64,000 nt of DNA, from NCBI GenBank assembly GCA_031379665.1, contig JANNFI010000120.1, positions 1 through 64,000 of the forward strand, read 5' to 3'. The notes under the pieces were generated by a model. The model made no database searches. It saw only the letters and a list, made by a program, of their open reading frames with translations, and was not told the DNA's origin. Made by a program: the position numbers and the translations under genes. The stretch comes from SZUA-254 sp031379665 (lineage in GTDB: Bacteria > Bacteroidota > Ignavibacteria > UBA10030 > SZUA-254). This document shows, piece by piece, positions 24,337 through 31,881 of the stretch (its first letter is position 1; each line of letters starts with the position of its first letter).

Positions 24337-25772
24337 ACAAGCATCAACAGACGATCCAGAAACCGGTCTCCATCTCCGGCATCGGCCTCCACACCGGGGT
24401 CTCGACGAAACTGACATTCTCCCCCGCCGCCCCGAACTCGGGCATCCGGTTCAGGAGGATCGATCTCCCGGGTTCCCCCGAGATACCGGCGCTGGTGGAC
24501 CACGTCGTGGAGGTGGCGCGCGGGACCACGCTCGCCGTCGGCGATGCCCGCGTCCACACCGTCGAACACGTGCTCGCCGCGCTGGTCGGCCTCCAGGTCG
24601 ACAACATCGTCCTCGAGCTCAACAACATCGAACCCCCGATCTGCGACGGGAGCGCGAAACCGTTCGTCGACGCCCTCGTCGAGGCGGGCATCGAGAGCCA
24701 GGACGCACTGAGGGAATACTTCGTGGTCGACCAGACGGTGCGCTACACCAACGAGGAGCTCGGCGTCGACATCGTGGCCCTCCCGACCGACGACTACCGC
24801 CTGACGGTGATGATCGACTACCAGAACCCCGTCCTCGGAAGCCAGCACACCGGCCTCTTCAACCTCGAGAAGGAGTTCGTCGGTGAGTTCTCGGACGCGC
24901 GGACGTTCTGCTTCCTGCACGAGGTGGAGATGCTCCACGCGCAGGGGCTCATCCGCGGCGGTAACCTCGACAATGCCATCGTGATCGTCGACCAGGACCT
25001 GTCGGCGGCCGAGGTCAAGCGGATCACCAGGAAGCTGGAGATCCAGGACTCGGTCGTGATGGTGAAAAACGGCATCCTCAACAACAAACGGCTCAGGCAC
25101 AAGAACGAGCCGGCGCGACACAAGCTGCTCGACTTGATGGGCGACCTCGCCCTCGCCGGCGTTCCGATCAAGGCGCAGATCCTCGCCGCACGACCCGGCC
25201 ACGCCAGCAACGTGGAGTTCGCGCGGAAGATCAGGAAACTCCACCAGCAACGGAAGCTTGTCCGGCGGTACCAGTCGGAACAGAAACAGGGGGTGGTGTT
25301 CGACATCAACGCACTCCAGAACATCCTCCCCCACCGCTACCCGTTCCTCCTGGTGGACAGGATCGTCGACTTCGTGATGGACGAGAAAATTACCGGGGTC
25401 AAGAGCGTGACGATGAACGAGTGGTTCTTTCAGGGGCATTTCCCCGGCAGGCCGGTGATGCCCGGCGTCCTCATCATCGAGGCGATGGCCCAGACGGGCG
25501 GCGTCCTCCTGCTGAACGGTGTCGAAAACCCTGGGGAAAAGCTCGCGATGTTCACCAGCATCAATAACGCCAAGTTCCGCCGGCCGGTGGTTCCCGGAGA
25601 CCAGCTGGTCATGGAAGTCACGATGCAGGCCCGCAGGAGCAGGATCGCGCTGATGAACGCGAAGGCATTCGTCGACGGCGAGCTCGTCGCCGAAGCGGAC
25701 TTGAGCGCCGCGATCGTTGACCGTCCGATCGACGGCGAGAAGAGACGGGAGGCCGCGCCCGATGCCAGCTAA
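24333..25772 (+). CDS. lpxC/fabZ: Bifunctional LpxC-FabZ: UDP-3-O-acyl-GlcNAc deacetylase / 3-hydroxyacyl-ACP dehydratase
   Basis: A 479-residue fusion. The LpxC part (about 1-300) makes the committed step of lipid A synthesis; its zinc ligands are visible in TVEHVLAALVGL, RHKLLDLMGDLAL and the catalytic region PGHASNVEFARKI. The FabZ part (about 330-470) dehydrates hydroxyacyl-ACP in fatty-acid elongation, with LPHRYPFLLVDRI and HFPGRPVMPGVLIIEAMAQ holding the catalytic His and Glu. Such fusions are typical of Bacteroidetes/Chlorobi and place the organism in that group. The join may balance use of 3-hydroxyacyl-ACP between phospholipid and lipid A. ATG at 24333 overlaps the lpxD stop. Confidence 0.97.
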   Translation: MNKHQQTIQKPVSISGIGLHTGVSTKLTFSPAAPNSGIRFRRIDLPGSPEIPALVDHVVEVARGTTLAVGDARVHTVEHVLAALVGLQVDNIVLELNNIEPPICDGSAKPFVDALVEAGIESQDALREYFVVDQTVRYTNEELGVDIVALPTDDYRLTVMIDYQNPVLGSQHTGLFNLEKEFVGEFSDARTFCFLHEVEMLHAQGLIRGGNLDNAIVIVDQDLSAAEVKRITRKLEIQDSVVMVKNGILNNKRLRHKNEPARHKLLDLMGDLALAGVPIKAQILAARPGHASNVEFARKIRKLHQQRKLVRRYQSEQKQGVVFDINALQNILPHRYPFLLVDRIVDFVMDEKITGVKSVTMNEWFFQGHFPGRPVMPGVLIIEAMAQTGGVLLLNGVENPGEKLAMFTSINNAKFRRPVVPGDQLVMEVTMQARRSRIALMNAKAFVDGELVAEADLSAAIVDRPIDGEKRREAAPDAS

Positions 25773-26589
25773 CTCCAGCGATATCGAACGCACCCCGATG
25801 CCGGGCGGCGTCACCGTCGACGGGAGGGCCGCCGTCAGCCCCAAGGCGCAGCTCGAACCCGGGGTGGTCGTCGGCCCCTTCGCCGTGATCGAGGACAACG
25901 TCACGATCGGGAGCGGCACGGTCATCGGCTCGCACGCGCTGATTGCCTCCGGGTCGCGGATCGGGAAGGAATGCCGGATCCACCACGGGGCCGTCGTCGG
26001 CACCACCCCGCAGGATTTGAAGTTCCGGGGGGAACAGACTACGCTCGAAATCGGCAACCACACGACCATCAGGGAGTACGTTACGCTCAACCGTGGGACG
26101 TCGGACCGGGGGAAGACCACCATCGGGAATGACTGCTTCATCATGGCGTACACCCACGTCGCTCACGACTGCTCCGTGGGGAACAATGTGATCCTGGCCA
26201 ACTCCGTCAATATGGCCGGGCACGTCGTCATCGAAGACCATGTCGTCATCGGCGGGCTCGTCCCGCTCCACCAGTTCGTGCACGTGGGCCGTCACGCGAT
26301 GATCGGCGGCGGTTACCGGGTGCCGAAGGACGTCCCCCCCTACATCCTCGCGGGCCAGGAACCTCTCGTCTTCCAGGGACTGAACCTGGTCGGGCTGAAA
26401 CGAAGGGATTTTTCGAAGGAAACCCTCGACCTCCTGCGCCGGACCTACCAGATCCTCTACGAATCGAACATGAACGTGACGCAGGCCCTCGAGCGGATCC
26501 GTGCGGAGATCACGGCCACCGAGGAAGTGAACCACATCGTCGATTTCATCGAGAAATCGAAACGCGGAATCATCGGAAACCGTCGATGA
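25762..26589 (+). CDS. lpxA: Acyl-ACP--UDP-N-acetylglucosamine O-acyltransferase
   Basis: LpxA performs the first step of lipid A synthesis. The 275-residue protein is a left-handed beta-helix of hexapeptide repeats (VTIGSGTVIGSHALIAS and so on) followed by a C-terminal helical domain. The catalytic His lies in YTHVAHDCSVGNN; the substrate-binding QDLKFRGEQTTL and HQFVHVGRHAMIGGG match family landmarks. ATG 25762 has GGGAGG nine bases upstream and overlaps the lpxC/fabZ end by 11 bases; an ATG at 25798 is possible. The gene overlaps the next by 4 bases. Confidence 0.96.
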   Translation: MPANSSDIERTPMPGGVTVDGRAAVSPKAQLEPGVVVGPFAVIEDNVTIGSGTVIGSHALIASGSRIGKECRIHHGAVVGTTPQDLKFRGEQTTLEIGNHTTIREYVTLNRGTSDRGKTTIGNDCFIMAYTHVAHDCSVGNNVILANSVNMAGHVVIEDHVVIGGLVPLHQFVHVGRHAMIGGGYRVPKDVPPYILAGQEPLVFQGLNLVGLKRRDFSKETLDLLRRTYQILYESNMNVTQALERIRAEITATEEVNHIVDFIEKSKRGIIGNRR

Positions 26590-27374
26590 CCGTACGCATC
26601 CTCCGCGAGGGTCCTGCCGGCGGAGCGTCGAACATGACGCGGGACGAGGCCCTCGCCCGGCAACTCGAACGCGGCGAGATCGAACCCACGGTCAGGATCT
26701 ACGGGTGGGCTCCGCCGGCGATCTCGATCGGGTTCCACCAGCGCGAGGACGATTTCGACGTCCCGGAACTGAAGCGTGCCGGGATCGACCTGGTCCGCAG
26801 GCCCACCGGGGGCAAGGCCATCCTTCACGCCCACGAAGTCACTTACTGTGCCGTCCTTCCCCTCTCTTACGGCGCACCGCGCCTGCTCTACCTGATGATC
26901 CACGAGGCGCTCCTGGGAGGCATCCGCTCGATGGGCATTCCCGCGGAGTTGAACGCTGAGGACCAGGACCTGCGGCGGGCCTATGCAACCACGGGCGGCA
27001 TCCCCTGCTTTTCAACGTCGGTCGGATCGGAAATTCAGGTCGCCGGGAAGAAGCTGGTGGGAAGCGCCCAGCGCCGCTTCGGCCGGGTCGTCCTTCAGCA
27101 CGGATCCTTCCTCCTCGGGGCGCAGCACCGTGAGCTCGCACGGTTCGTCCGCGGCGCCGGCGGGAGCCCCGACAACGACATCGCCGCGTCGCTCACGGCC
27201 CGGACCACCGATGCGGAATCAATCCTCGGCCGCCCCGTCAGCTTCAACGAAGCCGCCAACGCCCTCGCGGAAGGATTCGAACAATTTTTCGCACACGACC
27301 CTGGCCGCCTGGACGGCGACATCACCGCGCAGGCTCCTGGCGCGAGGCGAACATTGGCGGGCCTGACCGCCTGA
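26586..27374 (+). CDS. Lipoate-protein ligase A / LipM-type octanoyltransferase
   Basis: The 262-residue protein belongs to the biotin/lipoate ligase superfamily. RRPTGGKAILHAHEVTY is the lipoyl-binding loop, and GKKLVGSAQRRFGRVVLQHG holds the conserved Lys. A cysteine sits in GGIPCFSTSVGSEIQVAG, at the place of the acyl-accepting Cys of LipM octanoyltransferases, so transfer of octanoate from ACP to a lipoyl domain (GcvH or an E2 subunit) is more likely than ATP-driven lipoate ligation; both remain possible. It overlaps lpxA by 4 bases, linking it to fatty-acid-derived products in this operon. Confidence 0.88.
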   Translation: MTVRILREGPAGGASNMTRDEALARQLERGEIEPTVRIYGWAPPAISIGFHQREDDFDVPELKRAGIDLVRRPTGGKAILHAHEVTYCAVLPLSYGAPRLLYLMIHEALLGGIRSMGIPAELNAEDQDLRRAYATTGGIPCFSTSVGSEIQVAGKKLVGSAQRRFGRVVLQHGSFLLGAQHRELARFVRGAGGSPDNDIAASLTARTTDAESILGRPVSFNEAANALAEGFEQFFAHDPGRLDGDITAQAPGARRTLAGLTA

Positions 27375-27456
27375 ACACGAATCGACGGCCACGCGGCCCG
27401 GAATGACCACGCGGCAGCCGAGGGATACCGGACGACGGATGAATTCGAGGACAATG

Positions 27457-28290
27457 ATGAAACCAACCAGGAAGCAACCCCCCCCCCCGAAAGGGAGGGT
27501 CGTCACCACGAAAACGTTGATGACGATGAAGAAGGCGGGCGAGAAGATCGCCATGCTCACGGCCTACGATTATCTCGTCGCCCGGTACCTCGACCAGGTC
27601 GGGATGGACATCGTCCTGGTGGGGGACTCGCTCGGGAACGTCGTGCACGGGTATGAGACCACCCTCCCTGTCACCGTCGACGACATGATCTACCACGCGA
27701 AGGCCGTCAAGCGGGCCGTGAGGAACGCCCTTATCGTCGTGGATATGCCGTTCATGTCGTTCCAGTCGAGCCTGGACGACGCCGTGAAGAACGCGGGCCG
27801 GATCATGAAGGAGGTCGGCGTGGGCGCTGTGAAGCTCGAGGGCGGGAGTTACATCGCCGACATCGTCCGCCACCTCGTCCGGATCGGCATCCCGGTGATG
27901 GGGCACCTCGGCCTGACGCCGCAAGCGATCAACAAGTTCGGCACCTACGAGGTTCGCGCCCAGGACCCCGCCGAGGCCAGGGAGCTGCTCCACGACGCGA
28001 AGGTGCTCGAGGAGGCCGGGGTATTCGCCATCGTGCTCGAAAAAATTCCCTCAGACCTCGCCCGAAAGGTCACGAAGGCGGTCTCCGTCCCGACGATCGG
28101 GATCGGGGCGGGACCCCACTGCGACGGCCAGGTGCTGGTCGTCTACGACATGCTCGGCCTCACGGAGGAGTTCCAGCCCCGGTTCGTCCGGCGGTACGAG
28201 GAGCTCGCGGAGACGATGCGCAAGGCCTTCCGCGCGTACATCGCCGACGTGAAACGCGGCAAATTTCCCTCGAAGGGGGAAAGCTATTGA
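27457..28290 (+). CDS. panB: 3-methyl-2-oxobutanoate hydroxymethyltransferase
   Basis: PanB adds a hydroxymethyl group from methylene-tetrahydrofolate to ketoisovalerate, the first step to pantothenate and CoA. The 277-residue TIM-barrel protein shows MLTAYDYLVARYLDQVG, VGDSLGNVVHGYETTLPV (metal-binding Asp), KLEGG, GHLGLTPQ and the catalytic Glu in VLEKIPSDLA. The ATG at 27457 follows GAGG by six bases; a start at 27403 is also open but lacks a good site. CoA is needed for the acyl chemistry of neighbouring genes. The stop overlaps surE. Confidence 0.95.
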   Translation: MKPTRKQPPPPKGRVVTTKTLMTMKKAGEKIAMLTAYDYLVARYLDQVGMDIVLVGDSLGNVVHGYETTLPVTVDDMIYHAKAVKRAVRNALIVVDMPFMSFQSSLDDAVKNAGRIMKEVGVGAVKLEGGSYIADIVRHLVRIGIPVMGHLGLTPQAINKFGTYEVRAQDPAEARELLHDAKVLEEAGVFAIVLEKIPSDLARKVTKAVSVPTIGIGAGPHCDGQVLVVYDMLGLTEEFQPRFVRRYEELAETMRKAFRAYIADVKRGKFPSKGESY

Positions 28291-29081
28291 TCCCCGCTCC
28301 CCCGAAGAACAGCCGGAAACCCTCTATCCTCGTTTCGAATGACGACGGGATCGACGCACCCGGCCTGGCGGCGCTCGTCGCCGAACTGGCGAAGATCGGC
28401 CACGTGAGTGTGGTGGCCCCCGACAAACAGCGCAGCGCGGTCGGCCACGCCATCACGATGAACTACCCGCTCAGGGTGAAGAAATTCCACAAGGACGGCC
28501 GACTGTTCGGCTACGCGGTCGAGGGGACTCCCGCCGACTGCGTGAAACTCGCCATCCGCTCGTTGATGAAAGCGCCCCCCGATCTGCTCGTCTCCGGCGT
28601 GAACCACGGGGCGAACACGGCGGTGAACATCATCTATTCCGGCACCGTGTCGGCGGCCACCGAGGGAACACTCCTCAACGTGCCGTCGATCGCCGTTTCG
28701 CTGACCACCTACGACGACGCCGACTTCCGACCTGCGGCGCGGTTCGCGAAGCGCCTCGCGCTCAGGGTCCTGCGGTCCGGCCTCCCGGCGGGGACCCTCC
28801 TGAACGTCAACGTGCCCGCGGTCCGGGCCTCGCAGATCAGGGGCGTCAGGGTGACGAGGCAGGGGAATTCGCTCTGGAACGATACGTTCGACGTGCGGGT
28901 GGACCCGAACAACAATACCTATTACTGGCTCACGGGTAAACTCGACGTCCTCGACACCGCCGACGACACCGACGTCGTCGCCGTCAGGAAGAATTACATT
29001 TCGGTCACGCCGATACAGTACGACCTCACCGACTACAAGGCGCTGAAATCCGTCCGCGCCTGGAAGCTCTCCCGCGCCTGA
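28287..29081 (+). CDS. surE: 5'/3'-nucleotidase SurE
   Basis: SurE is a divalent-metal phosphatase acting on nucleoside monophosphates. The 264-residue protein has ILVSNDDGIDAPGL (metal-binding NDDG), APDKQRSAVGHAIT, SGVNHGANTAVNIIYSGTVSAATEG (metal-binding Asn and substrate loop) and a C-terminal domain-swap region (VTPIQYDLTDYKAL). The start is a TTG that overlaps the panB stop as TTGA, with GGGGGA upstream. It closes the ten-gene operon and meets the next gene head-on 13 bases downstream. Confidence 0.95.
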   Translation: MIPAPPKNSRKPSILVSNDDGIDAPGLAALVAELAKIGHVSVVAPDKQRSAVGHAITMNYPLRVKKFHKDGRLFGYAVEGTPADCVKLAIRSLMKAPPDLLVSGVNHGANTAVNIIYSGTVSAATEGTLLNVPSIAVSLTTYDDADFRPAARFAKRLALRVLRSGLPAGTLLNVNVPAVRASQIRGVRVTRQGNSLWNDTFDVRVDPNNNTYYWLTGKLDVLDTADDTDVVAVRKNYISVTPIQYDLTDYKALKSVRAWKLSRA

Positions 29082-29094
29082 TCCGCTCCCCCGT

Positions 29095-30273
29095 TTACGA
29101 CACGAGAAAACTCAGGACCGACCCGGCGACCAGGAGCCGCACTGCCAGGGACGTCCCTTTCGGGTAGGTTCGCCTGGCCTCACCCCAGAATCTCCCGAAG
29201 AGATACATCCCCCCGGTTAGCAGCAGGGTCAGGCCGGCGCACGCCGCGTATCCGGTCCCTTCAGGGATCATCCTGACGAAACTCCAGCTGAAATCCTTTC
29301 CGTAGACGAGGATCAGGTGGGCGTAATAGATGGCGAGCGATTCCCGGCCGAACGTTTGCAGGAAGTTCGCCCCCGATCCTGCGCCGCCCCGGAGGAGGAA
29401 CCAGAGCCCGCACATCACGAGGCCGACCGATCCAAGCCTGACCAGAAAATATTCAGCGCTCCAGTACCAGTACTGTCCGGGAGCGTAGAGGGATTTCGTG
29501 AGCATCGACAACCCAAGCGCCCCCGCGATCGCCGCTCCGGAGGCAATCGCAAGAATTCGCATCGCCGACCGTTCCCGGCCCGACGCGGCACGGGCGGCGT
29601 ACCATTGGCCCGCGAGGAACCCGGTCGTGAGGAACGCCGCCCAGGGCGCGATGGTGAAGAGCGGTGAGAGTGCGCGTGACACGTAGGCGAGGATAAAATC
29701 AGGCAGGCCCGCCACAGGGTCGCCGGGAGGATCTGTGACGAGATACCCCCAGAGAAGGACGCCCGCAGTGAACGCCGCGACCAGGACGGTCCTCGATCGC
29801 CCGGATCGCGCGACGAGGACAACCGCAAGCAGGAGGATGAGCGTCACCCCGATCACCTGGAGGACGTCGACCTGCATCAGCCCCGCCCGGATGCCGGGTT
29901 CGGCCTCGATCATACCCCTGAGCGAGAATACCGGAACGTGCAACGAGTACCCGAGGAAGACGACGAAGAGGCATTTTTTCAGGTAAGAACGGAAGCCGGC
30001 GCCGAGGAGAAGGATCTCTTCGTTTTGTCGGCTGAGGAAGATCGCGAACCCGAGGCCGGCGCAGAAGAGAAACGCGGGAGCGACCAGTCCGTTGACATAG
30101 GTCAGCGCGGAGAAAAAACTCCCCCGCCGGAGCGCCGGTTCGAGGACGGCGTTTACGGTGTGCGTCTCGATCATGAACACCACCGCAAGGCCACGGAGCG
30201 CATCGATGAACGGGAACCTCCCGGCGGGCGGATCCGGCCGGGTCGCCGGGCCCCCCTCAGCCGTTGCCGACAT
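29095..30273 (-). CDS. Heparan-acetyltransferase-like (DUF1624/HGSNAT-type) membrane acyltransferase
   Basis: The 392-residue protein has about ten membrane helices. The N-terminal signature FPFIDALRGLAVVFMIETHT is that of the DUF1624/HGSNAT-like acyltransferases, in which a His in the first helix region (here in IETHT) accepts an acetyl group from acetyl-CoA for transfer to a sugar across the membrane. ATG 30273 has GGGAGG seven bases upstream; a longer frame to 30441 is not needed. Its substrate is unknown; a cell-surface sugar is the family-based guess. A promoter lies 50 bases upstream. Confidence 0.75.
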   Translation of the reverse strand: MSATAEGGPATRPDPPAGRFPFIDALRGLAVVFMIETHTVNAVLEPALRRGSFFSALTYVNGLVAPAFLFCAGLGFAIFLSRQNEEILLLGAGFRSYLKKCLFVVFLGYSLHVPVFSLRGMIEAEPGIRAGLMQVDVLQVIGVTLILLLAVVLVARSGRSRTVLVAAFTAGVLLWGYLVTDPPGDPVAGLPDFILAYVSRALSPLFTIAPWAAFLTTGFLAGQWYAARAASGRERSAMRILAIASGAAIAGALGLSMLTKSLYAPGQYWYWSAEYFLVRLGSVGLVMCGLWFLLRGGAGSGANFLQTFGRESLAIYYAHLILVYGKDFSWSFVRMIPEGTGYAACAGLTLLLTGGMYLFGRFWGEARRTYPKGTSLAVRLLVAGSVLSFLVS

Positions 30274-30322
30274 GCTGAAACCTCCCCTCGTCACGCTGCG
30301 TACGTCGATTTGCCATGGCGCA

Positions 30323-30351
30323 AACTTAGAATAATTCCCTCCCTCATGCAA
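30323..30351 (-). promoter_or_regulatory. Putative promoter of the HGSNAT-like gene
   Basis: On the minus strand TTGCAT (30351-30346), 17 bases, TAAGTT (30328-30323), continued by TG, so the -10 region reads TAAGTTTG, an exact TAnnTTTG. Confidence 0.6.
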
Positions 30352-30370
30352 CCCGGGGAGGCCCACGAGC

Positions 30371-30399
30371 TTGTGGACCGCCCGTAGAATCGTTATACT
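30371..30399 (+). promoter_or_regulatory. Putative promoter of the T9SS cargo gene at 30448
   Basis: TTGTGG (30371-30376), 17 bases, TATACT (30394-30399), continued as GAAAC. The leader would be about 42 bases. Confidence 0.5.
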
Positions 30400-30447
30400 G
30401 AAACTGTAGCCCGGCACCAACCCCATACCGCCAGATCCCATACGACG

Positions 30448-31863
30448 ATGAAAAGCCGGAACATCTTCCTCGGGCTCATCCTTTGCGCGGCCGCAGTTGC
30501 TCCCGGTTTTGCTCAGGAAGGCTGCGAGATCGGGTGGAGCGCCCCGATACTCATTTCGTCCGACTCCTCAGTCTCCACACTCCCCGAGATCGCCGTCGGC
30601 GGCGAGATCATCCACCTCACCTGGTTCGGGCTCGACACGACCGCCTCGGGCACACTGTCACAGTCCGGCCTCCGGTACGCAAGGAGCACCGATGGCGGGG
30701 GGTCTTTCGCTCCGCCTGTAAGGCTCCTCTCACCGTTCGAATCGCTCCCAGGGCACATCGCCTCGACCGGGCACCGGGTGTACATCACCGCCGGTGCAAT
30801 CCTCGACACCTTCTTCGGGACGGTCCTTTTCGTCAGTGACGACGACGGCGGCACCTGGTCGCCGCCTCTTGGGGTACTGAGCGCAGCCTACCCGGAACTC
30901 TGCTTCACGTCGGGACAAGACCTCTACATCGGGTATCGGGAGGTGGAATCGTCAGAGTTCGGGTTGATGAGGAGCACGAACGGGGGCGTGACCTGGACGA
31001 CGGTCGGCCGCCGGCTTGCGGAGATCTCTGATGTCGTGGTGTCGACCGGGCTCTTTCACGCCGTCGGCCCGACGCCCGGCGCGAGCCAGACCGAGGTCGG
31101 GTACTCCGTGAGCGCAGATTCCGGAACGAGCTGGTTCAGTCCAGTGATCATCTCGCCCGAAGACCAGGTCCGATCCTCCTACCCGCGGATCGCGCTCAAC
31201 GACCGGAACCACCTGTTCTCGTCCTGGATCGACACCGGCGCCGTCGTGTTCCGCGTGACCCGGAACGGGGGCGTCTCATGGGGGGCCTGGAGCCGCCTCT
31301 CGAACGAACCTGGCAGCGTCTCTGTCGAGCTCGATGCGAAGGATGAGTTCGTCGTGGCCGCCTGGGGCAGGGAGATCGGAAATACGAGGGAGATACGTGT
31401 CCGCGTCAGCAACGACCGGGGTGTGAATTTCTGCCCGGCGGCGTTCCCCGCGGACGGGCCGGCGGCCCGTGAGCCGGCGCTGGCCCTGGCGGATTCGACA
31501 ATGCACCTCGCGTGGGTCGATGAGGTCGGAAGAGGTTCGGGGATCTACTATCGGAATGGGTTCCTGCCCCGCGACACCTCGGGAGGCAACCTCCCCCCGG
31601 GCTCCTTCGCCCTGAAGCCGTCGTATCCCAATCCCACCAACGGGTTCGCCTACATCGGGTTCGACATCCCGGTGGCCGCCGATGCGGCGCTCACGATTTA
31701 CAATGTCCTCGGGGAGCTGGTGCTGACGATCGGCCCGAAATTTTACGGGCCCGGAAGGTACCTGGAGCCTGTCGACGTGGGAGGGCTGCCGAGTGGGGTT
31801 TATTTCTACCGCCTCATCACTCCGGGGTTCGCGACCGCGAGGAAGATGGTGGTCCTCCGGTAG
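30448..31863 (+). CDS. Secreted BNR-repeat protein with type IX secretion sorting domain
   Basis: The 471-residue protein begins with a signal peptide (IFLGLILCAAAVAPGFAQ). Residues about 25-375 form a propeller with Asp-box/BNR-like repeats (STDGGGSFAPP, SDDDGGTWSPP, STNGGVTWTTV, SADSGTSWFSP, TRNGGVSWGAW), as in sialidase-like beta-propellers. The last 80 residues are a T9SS-type C-terminal sorting domain: SYPNPTNGFAYIGFDIP, then YNVLGELV, LPSGVYFYRLITPG and a basic final strand. The catalytic residues of sialidase cannot be confirmed, so it may be a binding protein. It is released or attached at the cell surface. Confidence 0.85.
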   Translation: MKSRNIFLGLILCAAAVAPGFAQEGCEIGWSAPILISSDSSVSTLPEIAVGGEIIHLTWFGLDTTASGTLSQSGLRYARSTDGGGSFAPPVRLLSPFESLPGHIASTGHRVYITAGAILDTFFGTVLFVSDDDGGTWSPPLGVLSAAYPELCFTSGQDLYIGYREVESSEFGLMRSTNGGVTWTTVGRRLAEISDVVVSTGLFHAVGPTPGASQTEVGYSVSADSGTSWFSPVIISPEDQVRSSYPRIALNDRNHLFSSWIDTGAVVFRVTRNGGVSWGAWSRLSNEPGSVSVELDAKDEFVVAAWGREIGNTREIRVRVSNDRGVNFCPAAFPADGPAAREPALALADSTMHLAWVDEVGRGSGIYYRNGFLPRDTSGGNLPPGSFALKPSYPNPTNGFAYIGFDIPVAADAALTIYNVLGELVLTIGPKFYGPGRYLEPVDVGGLPSGVYFYRLITPGFATARKMVVLR

Positions 31864-31881
31864 GGGGCCGCTCCCCTACCG
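31858..31881. terminator. Bidirectional stem-loop spanning both convergent stop codons
   Basis: CGGTAGGGG (31858-31866) and CCCCTACCG (31873-31881) form a perfect 9-bp stem with a 6-base loop. It contains the TAG stop of the BNR/T9SS gene and the stop of the opposing kinase gene. A short T run (CTTTT) follows on the plus strand. Confidence 0.5.

Noticed and set aside
23493..26153. 886-codon minus-strand open frame opposite lpxD-lpxC/fabZ-lpxA
   Set aside because: It runs antisense across three well-conserved genes; the product is Val/Asp/His/Arg-rich without domains. High GC content explains its length.
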